Shown here one piece after another: positions 46,897 through 60,196 of a DNA stretch of 64,000 bases (within the stretch, counting starts at the first letter, position 1; each line of letters starts with the position of its first letter). Location of the stretch: positions 62,001-126,000 of the forward strand of contig WIUZ02000008.1 of NCBI GenBank assembly GCA_015956445.1. Reading direction: 5' to 3'. Both the position numbers and the translations under genes were made by a program. The notes beneath the pieces were generated by a model. It had not been told where the DNA came from and did not search any database. It worked only from the letters and a program-made list of their open reading frames with translations. The DNA is from Thelephora terrestris (lineage: Eukaryota > Basidiomycota > Agaricomycetes > Thelephorales > Thelephoraceae).

Positions 46897-49213
46897 GGTC
46901 CAAGTGAGACCGGAAAACTCCGCTTTCTCATACTTCTGCTTGTCGAGTTACCCACGTTCTTGTGAGTTACGCATTTATTATTCCCCAAAACGGTACAGGA
47001 TATACTTTGCCGCTTCGAGGTACCTCGCCACGCAACAACCCAATCTATTTGTTCTTGTAGGATTCCGTGTTTTCAACCACAAGCTTAACAGCGTCGGAGC
47101 CTCACCGGCATCCCCAGGCTGAGGCTCGGGGACCGACATAAAAAATCGTTCCTACATGGACATCCGTTGGGAGAGTACCGACGCCAACGCCGCGGACGGA
47201 CCCAATCGGGCACAGTGGCTCACGGCTCTCGAACTTGCTCGTTGGTATCCGGTGCATGATGGCTATATCTCAGCCAAGTGCACCTCTCCTTGAAGGTACG
47301 ATTCAATAAAATTGTACCCTATGGGTGGTGCATGCAATCGCCCACCTCAGATATCATGTTGCACCCGCCTCCCTCACTTCTTCACGAATATGGAGGGTCT
47401 GTCACTTGGGAGGCACACTTATTGTCCGCCCCCTAAACCCGATCACCCTTTATGGCCTCCCAATCTAATGAGGACGCATGACCTCGAGCCCCAAATTGAC
47501 TTGACACACGACCGTGGACGGTGTTTTGTGCACTAGCTGTCCCACCCTCCGGTGGATGGTCATGATGCCCCGCCTCATTGGAACCGCTTTGCCCTTCTCC
47601 GTAGAACTATAGCCAGGGCATGTGTACACCAGTGGAGATCAGGCCTCCAAGGACCGCCGGCGAGAGCGCGTGAGACACTCGTTCATCTCAGGGCTCATAC
47701 CCGTTGGTTTTCATCCCTTATCCACGTTCCTTATTCGACCCGGAATCTCCAGTTCATGCCTGGGATGTAGATTTGGCAAGCACCGACGCCCTTGAGAAAC
47801 CGGGGTTCCCTTTAGGTCGCGTTTATGATACCATCCCACACGCCCTCCAAGCAATTACTTCAAGTGTAGTAGGGTCGCCGAGGATCACCGTCTTGAACCC
47901 ATGTGGCGGTCATCACAACCTAAGGAATGCGTGCCATGGTACAAGCTCCAGTGCACTGGGGACCGGCAACCTGCCTTGGCTGCGCGTGCTCATTTGAAAT
48001 TGGCTCCCCAGTGAGAAGTCCTCTGGCTTCCTCTGGTCAATTTTCCAGCCCGTCCAAAGTGCATGCGTCGGATTAGATACACGGAAATAATATGTGGCGT
48101 GGCCGTGCATCGATTCTTGGTTTTAATTTTCTACGAAGGCAATACCCTGCGTGAAATCACCATACTGGTGGTCATCAAAAGGCTACCCATACTCAGGTGT
48201 TGGGGGTGCTATAGGTGTCAAATTTCGCCGTAGTCTGGGTGGCCAAATGTCACACCCCACACTGCACTCGACGTTGTTAGTGTATCTCACATCAGTCTCA
48301 AGTTACACAGTCTTTATCCCCATAGACCATTATATCCGAGTTACAGCCGCTGCGTTCAAGGGAGAACTGTGGCGCACACCCCTGTTGGGCGGAGTCGCCT
48401 TGCTCGATTCGATCACTAAGATTCGCAGAAAACCCTCAATTTCTGTCGTCCGAGATACTCTCCCAGAAGACCACACCATGAAATAAAAGTCTACAGTACC
48501 CCCGAATGCTACATGTTTTTAATTTGAGTCTGGTGTATGGCAGTCTAGATAAATTTAGCTTCGAAAGTTACGGAACGAACTCGGTGTGTGGGAATTCACG
48601 TGCGGGATCAAATTTTGGCGGAGGGTTGCCGGTCCCCAAGTGCACAGATTGGTACGCCCTTGCTGATCATGTCAGATTTGCACGAGGACCACAAAACGAT
48701 GGCTCGCATCTGCGCGCTGAGGTCGGAAGATCCACGGTTATTATTTCGTGGAGTCGCAAGTTATCTTTTCCCACAGCGCATTGGCCGCGGGAGTGTAAGT
48801 TAGTAACGGGGTTTGGAGTCAGCGCGGAAGATTTCATGTACTCGAGGTGTTGACGTCAGGGTCTTGCTTTGTTGTGTGTTCCCCTGGAATCTACGGAGGG
48901 GTGTCTGCGGGTCCCCTCACTAGTGCCTGTTTTCACCTGGGGAAAAGTTACATAGACTTGTCAGCACGTCAGCTTGTTGCGTTTTCTGTGACTTATCGTT
49001 GAATAGTAGCGTTTCGCCGCGGGTCCCTGTTATCTTCCAAATAGAATAGGCCCATGATCCGGATGTAAGTTACTATCTCACGGTTTGAGTTTGGTCGTCT
49101 TGGCTGCTGCGCCGCAGCGGAAACATTGGGTGCATCACGTCAGGTACCATCCCATTCCAGCGCAATCAGCGTCGGAGGCAATATACACCAATGAAATTGC
49201 AATTACAACCATC
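46897..49213. other. 2.3-kb stretch without a recognised gene
   Basis: Moderate plus-strand frames occur (47312-47536, 47552-47770, 47704-47997, 48506-48853), each under 120 codons. One reads GRVYDTIPHALQAITSSVV and looks protein-like, but none matches a family I know and none can be spliced convincingly. Possibly a decayed gene. Confidence 0.35.
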
Positions 49214-49221
49214 CATATAAG
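49214..49221 (+). promoter_or_regulatory. TATA-like box of DUF6593 copy C
   Basis: CATATAAG lies 41-48 bp upstream of the start codon at 49262. It is identical to the box of copy B. Confidence 0.5.
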
Positions 49222-49261
49222 ATCATAATCCCGTCTTTCTCAATCGTCCCAACACACCACG

Positions 49262-50041
49262 ATGGGTGCCTGTACATTCGAGTTCACCAAGAACTCTCCC
49301 CTCCGCACGACGCTCGTCGACGAAGCCACCGGCCATGCCAAATACCAGATAGAAACCCCAATAAGGATCGTCGGAAGCGTCACCAGGATCAGGAAGTTCG
49401 ATATTCCTCCACAAGCTCCCCTCATTCGGGACGAAAAGGCAAACTCAGACCACAGCGATGATCCTACCGACAAAGGGAAGAAGAAAACATCCAAGTGGAA
49501 GATAGCCGGGAGGAAGTTATCTGAGACTGACGACGAGATTGCGAGGATTCATTGGAAGTGTCTCTCGCCTAGTAGGATTGATTTCAAGGGAAAAGTAACC
49601 ACTAGGAAAGAGTTCTTGCCAAGGACTGGGAAGATGAAAACGTGAGCAAACCCTCATTAGGTTCCTTATTATGGGGCAAGGCTGAGTTGGGTTTAACCCC
49701 GCTAGCAGCTACAAGTTTACCGGCCCAGACGGCGTTGAGTACAGGTGGGCGATGGGCGCGATGGGGATGAATTATCCCAGGGTGAGTCCGTCCCTCATTG
49801 CATCGTGTAGTAACCTTAACACTGAACCGCGGTACAAAACGTTAAGCTGGTCACCATGGACGAAAAGAAGACGGTGATCGCCAAATTCCACCGCGCACGC
49901 TGCTGGCCCAAGAGGAGGAAGGCGCGTCTCGAAGTCCAGCCGGCGGGAATGGGCATGTTGGACTACATCATCCTGACGTTTGTGTTTGCAGAGCAGAAAC
50001 GGAGGGATAGAGAAGCCGCGGCAAAGAGTGGTGGTGGTTAA
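49262..50041 (+). CDS. DUF6593 domain protein, copy C, 215 aa
   Basis: Three exons, 49262-49641, 49709-49781 and 49847-50041, total 216 codons including the stop. The first exon is 380 bp, as in copy B, with the same intron positions. The protein begins GACTFEFTKNSPLRTTLVDE and shares GHAKYQIETPIRIVGSVTRI almost word for word with copy A, so A and C are the closest pair although 36 kb apart. Other blocks are ARIHWKCLSPSRIDFKGKV, YKFTGPDGVEYRWAMGAMGM and MLDYIILTFVFAEQKRRDRE. It is probably soluble, with a lysine-rich linker. Function unknown. It looks intact, and its stop is followed within 300 bp by the CTF4 start. Confidence 0.87.
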
Positions 50042-50321
50042 AGAGAACGGTCGCGTCATTGTGTAATTGTATACTAAGAAACCTCCCCGATCTTGTCTGT
50101 TTGCTCTCCAGCCAAATGGCGCGTGTACAGTCTGATTTGTACCCAGGGCACTCCAAGTCTCCGTCTGTGCGAGCGTTGAAACGAGCTGAAATTCGATTCG
50201 GCAGAAGTGACGTCCTCAGGTGATTGTTACCGTGACTGTGACCGACGTGTCGCGTTCCGGCGCGTGGGCCACACCGCGACTCGATCATTGCTCTTCGTCC
50301 CGTGCTCGTCATCTACCTCAT

Positions 50322-53300
50322 ATGGCTGCAGTAAACAAAGCCCACGACGCTGGTCAATCTTGCCTTGCGTTCTCCCGAGATGGCTCGTTCGTTCAGTGGT
50401 TTTTACTCTGCTCGCCGTTGGGCTGATGACCTCACTCCGATAGGATATTGTACACCGGCGGTTCAGACCTCCTCGCTCGCGTTTGGCAAGCGGACAAGGG
50501 TCCGGATTTTGAACCATCGATTGCTATGGAGGCAGAAGGGCCAATAACATGTCTCGCCGCTTCGGTACCTCCCGCTCCTATCGATTCTACCACTCCCGGT
50601 GTTTATCAATTTGTGTTGTGGGTTTAGAACGATAGCTGGTTTGCCGGAAGCGCTGACTCAAACCTACGGTCCTATGTCAAAGGAGAACACGACATGTCCG
50701 GAATCGTCACTGCGAACCCCGGAGGAGATACTATTCGATCGGCCGCTGTTGATCCGCACTCAAACAGGATTGCGGTCACATCTGAGTGGGTTGCGCCATA
50801 TATCTCATACGAGTGCTCAAGTTATCATGTCATAGTGACAAGGCGGTCAAGGTCATTGACCTCCAGGATACCAAAAATATTGTGTTATTGGAAGGCCATA
50901 CGAGGGGCGTGAGACGAGCGACCTGGCATCCTTCTGGAACTCTTCTCGTACGTTGCTGTCCCCACTGCAGTAGATTCTATCTGATTCTTAAAACCCGTTA
51001 TAGGCCACCTGTGGTTGTGACGGGAAGATCATAATCTGGGACGTCTCAGGCGCAGAACCAAAACTTGAGAAAACAATCGAAGGGATCATTCCCACAGTAA
51101 TTGATACCCAGTATGTGTATGTAGACGTTGTCACGTCATAATCTCACCCAGATCTCCTCCAGGGCTCCAGAATACTGTCATGATTGTTCGGTATCATGGC
51201 ATCCAGCCGGGCAATACTTCGTGGTGGCCACGCGGGCCCACGGTTCGTTCGTTTCGTGCCCTCCCTTTCCCCCTCAGGTGTTCTGATTGAGTGTCCCAGA
51301 GATCATTTCCGTTTCGAAGTCTACGTGGTCGAAGTCGACAACATACACATCTAGTGATCTATCCGGTGCAATTACCGCCCTATGTCTTTCACCCAATGGC
51401 GCGTACCTCGCATCTGCCTCGAAATCAGGTGTTTTCATCTGGTCGACACAAGACCGGAAAATCAAATACCGATTTAACGAACCACAGGCTGCCACGGTCA
51501 CACAGATCGTATTCTCTCCCTCTAGCAATCTCCTTGCGTGGACGGATATGGATGGATCGTTAACTAGATGGAAAGACCCGATATCGAAGGACGCCCCTAG
51601 CCCACATGAAGTGCAAAAAGTCGAGCAAACGATTCGATCCAGGGCAAGGGCCGTGCTGTTGGGAGAAGCCACGGACGATATCGTGGACGACGCAGCTGGT
51701 GAAAATGAAAAGGGACCAGATTTTGACCTGGACGATGACATGCTGATGGACGATGACTTTGTCGTCGATGACCTCGGAGGTGGAATGTTAGACGACGAGC
51801 CTGAGGTAGATAAGTGGAAGGGTGAGGGTGTGCGAGAAATGGGTAAGGCATCGGAACTCACACGCCGAGCTTCAAGTCGAGCTAAGGTTCTTTTCAGTTA
51901 GCGTGACGAAGGCGCAACCCCCTTTCCAACCCGGCGCCACGCCTATGGAGGGAAAGCGGAGATACCTGTGTGCGCATAAAATCTCATCAGCAGATTGAAC
52001 TTGACCTGATTCGTCTCGACTCCAGCCTTCAACATGATCGGCGTGATAGAGGCGACTGACCAGGATACCCACCACATCGTAAACGTCGAGTTCCACGACA
52101 AATCCGCGAGGAAGAGCTACCATTTCACTGATTACTTCAAGTACGACTTGGCCGCTCTCGGTGAGGTGATCTCCGCTTGTATCGCTACGCATCTCGGTTC
52201 TAACACCACCTGTTAGGTGAGCGTGGTGCGGTGTATTCCTGTCCTCCTGATGGGGACCATACGGCACACGTCGCGTACAAACCTTACGGCTCCTGGGCGA
52301 CGCAAGGCGAATGGACATACGACCTACCTCCCGGGACTAAGGTCATTGGCCTCGCGGCTGGCGGTCCACCCCCTCGTAAATCCCTCCTCTCGAAGTCTGA
52401 TGTAGACATTCAAGGCAACGGAAACGTCGTGGTCGCCACGACAGAAGGCGACTTGACCTTCCTCTCCGGTGGAGGAGTCGAGAGGTGGTTGATGGGGTTC
52501 GAAGGAGAGTTCGTGTCGATGGTGGCGGGTAACGAATGGCTATTCGTGGTATTTCGGGATGGGTCAACTAGCATGGACGGGTCGCAAAACCTGAAGTGCC
52601 AGTTGATCCGTTTCGCGGACTTCACGGTTGTTCAAGACAAGCGGCTACCGTTGTTGAAGGGGCACACCCTGAAGTGGATAGGGATCAACAGTGACGGGGT
52701 TTGTCTTGAGCGTCCTTGTCGATTGCCATTGAGCTGACAGGTTGCGCCCAGGCTCCGTGTGTCTATGACTCTGCAGGGCACTTGCACGTTATGCATCACT
52801 TTCGTATTCCTGGAAGGTGCACGTGGGCGCGGGTACTGGACGCTCAAAGGTTAGAGCGGCGGAAGGGAAAGGATGAGACCTACTGGCCGGTTGGGGTGAC
52901 GGGTGGAAACCTTATGTGTCTTATCTTAAAGGTCTGTGATTTCCTCCCCTGATTTGTGCCTGAATATGTAACTGATATGCAATCAGGGACGACAAGAACA
53001 TCCAGGCTGGCCAAGGCCTCTCATCCAGGACCTCCCACTTTGTATGCCGTTCCGGAGGACAGATCCGAAGGAGGGGCCCATGGAACAACAGTAGGTTGTC
53101 TCCCTCCGTTTTTTTGGTGTCCGCGTTGACATGATCTGGTAGGTTTGCCATCGAGACGCTCCACCTCGATGCTCTTCGGGACGCACTTGGTCCTGATGAA
53201 CTGACATCCGACGAGATCGCAGCGAAAGAGCTCGAGCTCGATAAGGTCGTTATCCAGCTGATTCAGAACGGCTGCAAGAACGATAAACTCCCTCGGGTGT

Positions 53301-54734
53301 TGGATCTGGTTAAGATGCTGCATCACACCACATCATACGACATGGCCACCAAAGTTGCTGGGTTCTACCATCTCATTGGTCTGCAGGAGAAGATCGAGAT
53401 TCTCAAAGCGGATCGTGAGGAAGGCGGGGATGAGGAGGATGAGTACGGGGTTGAACCAAGGGAGGTTGCGAGAAGGAAACGAGAGCAGTGGAGGAGGGAG
53501 GGATCTGGGACCGTTCTACCGCCTCGTCCGATCGGGGGACCGTCAAGGTCTGGAGGGTACAACGGGGCACGGGGGGCTTTTCAAGATTTTGGGCCTCCAC
53601 CTGCGATCCATCGACCAGGGTTGGCCAGAGCGGGAGGGACATCTATTTTATCCCAACCGTCACAAACACCATCATCCTTGGCGGTCGGCCTGCCATCCTC
53701 GAGTATTATTAATGGAGATGGGGCCTCGTACCGTGAGGCCTCACCGACGAATAACTTCGACTGGGAAGAGGAACAGTCGATGTCGATCTCGACTGCCGGG
53801 CCGGTAAACGAGGGCAAACGGAAAAGGGATTTTCTCGACGAGCCGATGATGGACGCGTTTGATGCAAGTAGTGACGGTGCGAAACGACGCGCGCTTGGCC
53901 AACCTAAAACCAGTTGAGTGTTGCCTTACCATGCTTCCATTCACCGTGCACGGCCGAACTGATGCATCGTTATTCTGTTTCCTAGAGGCGAATCCGTTCG
54001 CGAAGAAGGCAGAGATGGGTCCTCCGAAGATGGGGCTTGGAATTGGAAGCAAGAAACCCGCTGCGCTCGGCACGCAGAAGTCGTTGCACAAGAGCGAAAC
54101 TTTCTTCGAGAAGGTCGAAGCTGCAGAGACCAGCACCGATCCTCCTAAACGTGAGCCCGAAGCGTTTTAATCCTTGCCCCTTCAGGCTTGATGTGAATGG
54201 GCGTTTGTTTTGCACATGTCAGGCGGAAAGCTTGTGAAAACGGGGATGAAACAACAAAACTTGTTCGGCCAACCCGTTGTGGAAGACACGAATAAAGGTG
54301 TTGGAGCCAAGGGCAAGAAAAAACCTGCGGGGAAGGATAAGGCGAAAGCTGACTTCAAGAAAAAATCTGAATCCCCTCTTCCGGACGGTGTTGCAGTGAA
54401 GGGCAAGAGATCTGCCGGAGAGCTTCACGACGCGCAAGTGGGAGACGATTCTCAGACCACGACCAATTTTGATTCTCAGGTGGAAGAGGTGGAAACCCAA
54501 TTGGAAGAGACGCAGCTGGACGGGTCGTCACCTCATGCTGATACCGAAGTGGAAACTCAGCCCGCAACAGAAACCCAAACGGAAGAAGAAACTCAGGAGA
54601 CCCAGGTGGATGAGGACGATAGTGAACCGGTAAGCCATCGTTCGTAAACCTCGCCTCACCACCCCAAGCCGAGTTTCTGTCAGGTTATCGATTGGCCAGC
54701 GACGCCACCACAAGTGACGACACTAGAATCATAG
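50322..54734 (+). CDS. CTF4: Replisome adaptor Ctf4/Mcl1 (AND-1/WDHD1), 1183 aa
   Basis: A homotrimeric hub that links the CMG helicase to DNA polymerase alpha and supports sister-chromatid cohesion. Sixteen exons from 50322-50386 and 50444-50564 to 54223-54629 and 54684-54734 sum to exactly 1184 codons. The N-terminal WD40 domain (about 1-320) opens [15 protein letters not shown] and [14 protein letters not shown]. The SepB-type propeller follows ([49 protein letters not shown]). A helical block [20 protein letters not shown]...[15 protein letters not shown] matches the partner-binding C-terminal domain. The remaining 380 residues are disordered, with Lys-rich and ETQ-rich repeats ([23 protein letters not shown]), and end [10 protein letters not shown]. 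The tail is longer than in yeast. It is intact. Confidence 0.93.
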
Positions 54735-55015
54735 TTCTTTCGAGATCCTGGGAGTAGTCTTCTCGCTGTTCATTTCGTCACCGGCTGAGTTCAGATTTGT
54801 ATCACAATGTACCTAGTAGTGAAGTTTTGAGTACCAATCAAACATTGAAAACACCTTTCCGAGATGACGTCTTTTGGAAAAACTCTGTAATTGCACAACC
54901 ACTCCGGCGGTCAACCCCGGTACGAAATTTGGCAGGCAGAGTTGAGATTTCCCCTGTACTTGTAAATTAGATATTGTTCAACATAGTTTTGGTACTATTT
55001 CAATATAATAGTGGT
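54735..55015. other. Spacer between CTF4 and a solo LTR
   Basis: No gene is seen. The last 60 bp become AT-rich (54961-55010) up to the target duplication GTGGT at 55011-55015. Confidence 0.5.
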
Positions 55016-55371
55016 TGTTGAACCGGAGGTCTATGCCCGGCAACGGGTCAACCGGCTCCACCGCTTTGAGCGAGAGCCGATGCCGGAGAGCGCTGAATAA
55101 GCGACCCGAAGGGATGGTGTCACATCAGTGACCCGATCAATTGGTATGACGCACGTGTGCCTTAAGCCACCACACGGACCCTGCATCAGTCACACTGTAT
55201 AGTTGTGACACCAATAGAGTAGATAGATATATATACCACGCATGTGTACATATATCAATCAATCGCTTCTCTCCCTCTCACTCCCACTTGCACTCTCATA
55301 CTCTCCCCTCTCAGGTAAGGTCTAGAGTATGCCATGTAGTAGTCTAGAATATACTACACCTGCATTCAACA
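55016..55371. mobile_element. Solo LTR, 356 bp
   Basis: The ends are TGTTGAA and TTCAACA, a perfect 7-bp inverted pair with TG...CA termini. The five bases GTGGT flank it on both sides (55011-55015 and 55372-55376), a perfect target duplication of the size left by LTR retrotransposons. A TATATATA stretch near 55230 would be the promoter of the LTR on the plus strand. No internal region is present, so this is a solo LTR left by recombination. Copia or Gypsy cannot be decided. The perfect duplication argues against great age. Confidence 0.85.
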
Positions 55372-58300
55372 GTGGTGCCTTCTGGCTATATCTAGTTCCT
55401 TCCTATATTTGTGCTTGTGAGGCAGATCTCTTCATGAGCTTGTTACTTGTGTTTTTATCTATGTCAAAAACCTCTTCTGTGATACAAATAACTTTAAGCA
55501 ATAAGTTCTGAGATTGAGACAGAAGTAAGTCTTCCCACTCTGGATACTATATCACCTCAATCTTTACATTCATATCAAGACAAAGTTTCCGCACACATTT
55601 TATTGGTCATAGCCTATGGAATATTGAATACAAAAAATACAAGACTTGTCAAGAAAATATTGATCTCTACTGAGGGAGTAGATGGCTGAAGTCAAGAATG
55701 AACACCTTTCTTGGAGAAAAGCACATGTACAAAGATTGGTTTTTCCATTTCACATCAGCAGGGGAGCCATATCCCTTAGCTAGCTGAAAGAGCACCTTTC
55801 CAGTGTCTACATCTTGAACCCTGTCTTTAACAAGGTTCCACATTATGGTGCCACTAGGGTGAAGTTTACTTGGGGGTATGTTGGACAGTTGAATAGGTGA
55901 TGATCCTGGGATCCCAAACTCCCACCCAGAATTCTCCCGAGAATTAGTCCAGACTCTTGGGCCATCCAGGTATAGGGGACTAGATCTTTCAGAACTGTCT
56001 ATCGTATCTTCAATCTCTCCTGTCCATGAGGATAATACTAAGATAGGTCCATACAATTCTTTAAAAAAGATCTTAGACCCAGCTTCTGATATCTCATCCT
56101 TAATCCCCTCGTAAATATTGCTAAAATGCTTGTGCCAGAGGAGCTCTTGTGTCTCAACATCTGAAACAGTGACATCTTTGGCTTCCCACTGGACAATGAT
56201 CAACTTGTCACCTGCTAGCTGGGCCATATGATTGTGGCCCCTAGCTTCAGTTTGAAAGGATCCCTTACAGTGGCCAGTCAGGATGTCCCAGATCTCCACC
56301 ACCCCATCAATATCACTCGTGATAACAGTGTCATTGTTCACATGTATATTGACAGAGATAGTTTGAGCTGGAGAGGAGCAGGATACAGACTTTGGATCAG
56401 ACCTGACTGGCTTTGTTGAAGAGGCTCCAATCTGCCAGAACTTGAATTCATCAGAGTTTGAGACAAGAGTGGAGGGTGAGGTAAATTCAAGGGCAGTAAT
56501 AATATCACAAATGAAAGTCTCAATGGGGTGGGAAGCTGAGACTGAGACTTCCCACACATAGATGATGTGACCAACTGCTGCTGCAATAAGCCTGCTGTCA
56601 GGGGAGAAACAACAGGCCCTGATCTGTTTCTCATCAGGATGGAACTCAGCCACAATTGCCCCAGACTTGAAGTCTTTGACTTTAACAACCCCATTGTAGC
56701 ACAGAGCCAACTTGGTACCATCCAAGGAAAAAGCAACACAAGTACTCCTAGACTCCTCTCTAATCTGGTGACCATTGATATCCCAATGCTCGGCTTTTTC
56801 ACCAGATACAGACATGAAGTACTGGGAGTCCATAGGATAAAAGGTAACTTGGGAAACACTCTCCTGCTGTGTTAATTGATGGCAACACTCCCCTGTTTGG
56901 ATGTTCCACAAATGTATTGCATTCTTAGTCCCAGAAGCAATCATTGCAGAGTCTGCTGAGATGGAAACAGAGTACACACCCCCTGTACTGCCAATGAAGG
57001 TTTTGATAGTTCCACCCGTCTGCACATCCCAAAGTCTGATGGTCTTATCCCAACTGTCAGGGCCACTCTACCCCAACAACTACCAGTGCACTGAGCCGAC
57101 TCCGCAGAGTACTCACTAGTCCGTCTAGATTGTGAGAGAACGATCACGTCTCTATTCTTCCGGTAGGTTGTCCGAGGTCACTACAAGTCAGGTCGAAATC
57201 CTAAAGAGAAACCCAACCTAAACCGCACTTCGTTCGGTTTAACAAGCAAGGGTTGATCCCTACGACAGGATTTGATGACTCCACCAGTTGATCGACTGGA
57301 CGCTCGAGGTGTTCTAATCTGACTGCTGGGAGTCTATAGTTACGAGGCGCAGTTGACGCGCAGAGCGGGAGGGAGAGCAGATGGGGATGTCTTGGATCAA
57401 ACAAGAAACTCTGACTTGTCCTTAACTGCAACTGGGCTGAGAAGGGCAGAGGATTTCCTGAGGTAACAAAACTAAGGTACTCCGATACAGCCACAGTTGC
57501 TACTTATACTAAAGGAGTGGCCATGACGTCAATACCCTAATATACCCTTATCAAGTCCAGAACAAAGGGAGATAAGGAGTGTGAGAACGCTAAGTAAGGG
57601 AAGCGAACAAATATGACGCGTGGGAAGATAAAGGACAAAGGACCTTACTAGCGTGTGAAGGATTGCATAAAAGATAACGAATGTCCGCATGAAACATAGG
57701 GGTAAGATAACACTAGTCCTAAAAGAAATAGGGGCATGGGTCATGAAAGTTCGTACCTGAATCTAGACCACACCCAAGGGTCAGGTGAGCACCGTCTCTG
57801 AGCTTCTGCGATTGGCTAGAGATCGAAGGAGCTCTACACATCCCTTGTTGTCGGTAGGTGGTATGATACCAACGGACAGGCAGTAACCTGGGAGTTGCAA
57901 CCGTAATCGCTTGATCAGACCCAGTCTTGATTAGGCATAGCACCTGGGAATATCGTTCTTCCTAAGTGGCACCAGGGATTATATTCTTCGGCCGCCGTTC
58001 TCGGCTCGGGCCTACTCTGCTTCCAAAGCACAACTAGATCAGATAGGGTTACTATCCGATTAGAAGCACAGTGTCCAAATGTTGATACCCCGTGCCCACG
58101 TGTGTGTTCCAGGGTCCAGGGTTGGTCGTAATTGTAAAGTCATGAGGGGTCGTAAAAAGGGGTTCGTGATGTCATAAAGGGGTCATCAGGGTCTTGAGAC
58201 CTATTTTTAGTGCGCGCGCGTTCTAGGCGTTCCGGAACGAAGTTCTCCCAAGGCCGTCCCGCGGGCCGAGGTGTCAGCTTGATACAGTAAGCCAACGATG

Positions 58301-58381
58301 ATGGTACAGGGGCGGAAGTTGATGTGACCCGGACCAATGAGGTTCGTCGAGGTAGGTCACGTGAAGGATCACCGATCTAGG

Positions 58382-58388
58382 CTATAAG
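58382..58388 (+). promoter_or_regulatory. TATA-like box of the gene inside the insertion
   Basis: CTATAAG lies 68-74 bp before the ATG at 58456. It suggests that the gene has its own promoter rather than depending on the host receptor gene. Confidence 0.4.
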
Positions 58389-58455
58389 AAGGACGTCTTC
58401 TTGGAGCCATCCTTGATCAGCAACACCAGCAACTTCCCCATCATCTTACCAAAAC

Positions 58456-60196
58456 ATGTCCTTCCCCAACAACCACACCTACAAAGTCGCTAATGGTATC
58501 TCCACCATTTCTCGTATCGACCATCGTGCCGCCGCTCGCAAGTCCTACGCCTGTGCGGCTGGGACTCCCTATACCACGGATGACCAGGTATGGGGGAGAC
58601 CTAGAGCTTTGTGTGCTAGCACTAACGCCTTCCTCTAGGTAGAGGTTACGTTCTTTTGGGCGTTGATGTCCAGCTAACGGCTTCTAGATCTTGGAGGTCG
58701 TCACGGAAGTGGATGCCGAACGTCTCAGGGAGACGATGCCTCATTTGATGGGGTTGACCTGGGATGATGAGCTTTGGGTCCGTACGATCATTGCCGAGAA
58801 GGTGGCTTTCCAGATGAGGGGTAGGTTCGGAGAGTTGGAGCATCCGATCAAGAAGGAGCTCTGGTACACCCTGCAGAGGGGGATCTACGATCAGGACCTA
58901 TTGGAGCACGGGGCGACTGTTCCTCGGGCCGTCCGCCATGCCACTGCCGCCACATCGTTGTTGTGGTCGCTCGTTCGGGAAGGGGAGAGCAAGGTAGGTT
59001 CTCCGTTTGAATATTCGAGTATGACTCTCGACTAATCAAACTGCCTAGGTTGAACGTTTGGAGCGCGAGGTGAAGGAGGCGAAGGCAGACGTCCTTCGTC
59101 TGTCGGCTGAGGGTCTTCAATTGAAGGAGACTTTGGCGGCCTTCCAGCAGGGGACGAACGAGGCGTTGGAGGCAATGGTCGCCAACCATCAAGAGTTGAT
59201 CGCCGGGTTGAAGGTTAGGGATAACAACATTAAGGGGGCGTTGGCCAGGAGGGATGAAAAGGTAATGCCGCTTTCATCATTTGCTCAGAATGATGGAAGC
59301 TGACATTTCCTAGACCGAAGAACTTGAGAACGTGGTGGCTGTGTTGACAGCGCAGGTCGAGTCCTTGCAGGACAAGACCTGTAACTGTAAAGAGGGTCCC
59401 AAATTGGTTGGTCAGGGGACAGCAGACGTTCCGTTCGAGTTGGAGTACGCCGACGAGGTGGTACTCCCGTCTCCTAACCCGTCGTCCTATGCGACGCCTC
59501 CGATCGAGAACGCGGTTCCCATTCCGACTCCAGGTCCGGCTTCCACCTTGGCCGCTTCCGACAAGGAGAACTGTGGGCGCTGCGCCTTGCAGCCGATCCA
59601 TCAGTTGGTGAAGATCAAGGATGCGGTCATGGAGGTTGACCGAGCCGAAGATGCTCCGAGGGTCGCCGAGGTACGTCCGGTGACTAAGGGGCAACGTTGC
59701 AAACGCTCTCGACGCCGTCCTGCTCATCGCATGGCTCCATCGGCTTACCCATACCCGCGTCCAGTTGAGTCAGATGGTGACCAGTCTGGTCGAGATAGGG
59801 GACGAGAGTTCCGCTATCGGATCAACCGTCCCTACCAACAGGTCGAGTCGGAGATCCAGCTTCGCCACCAGCGTCGACTCGCAATACAGGATCCCACCCA
59901 GGGATCCGACGAGGGAGACGGAGGGTCGCTTGTCGACTACGTCGATAGTGCTGTCGAGCAGTCACCCGGTGATGGAGATGTGGGACCAGGTGTTCCAGAG
60001 TTCGGTGACATCTGGGAGGCTGATCGGTCCGCTCGAAGGCATCTCTTCCTATCGGCTTGAACTAGTCGTTCAGCTGAGTGCCGAAGATGGTGACGCCATG
60101 TTCGGGGAGGTTCTTGCGAGGAGGGGCCAGCACTACGATCTCCGGGATGGACGGTTGGTGACCTTTAGGCCTGCCGTAGATAGAGTCGACTTTTGA
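58456..60196 (+). CDS. Coiled-coil protein gene carried by the insertion, 479 aa
   Basis: Five exons (58456-58587, 58688-58993, 59049-59261, 59314-59670, 59765-60196) read as whole codons; all four introns lie in phase 0. The N-terminus (SFPNNHTYKVANGISTISRI, DHRAAARKSYACAAGTPY) is small and polar. A helical acidic block follows (EVDAERLRETMPHLMGLTWD). Residues about 140-245 form a coiled coil (VERLEREVKEAKADVLRLSA, TEELENVVAVLTAQVESLQD) ending at CNCKEG. The last 200 residues are disordered and Arg/Ser-rich. There is no protease, polymerase or transposase motif. A gag-like or host-derived cargo role are both possible; I do not recognise the family. It seems whole. Confidence 0.65.
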
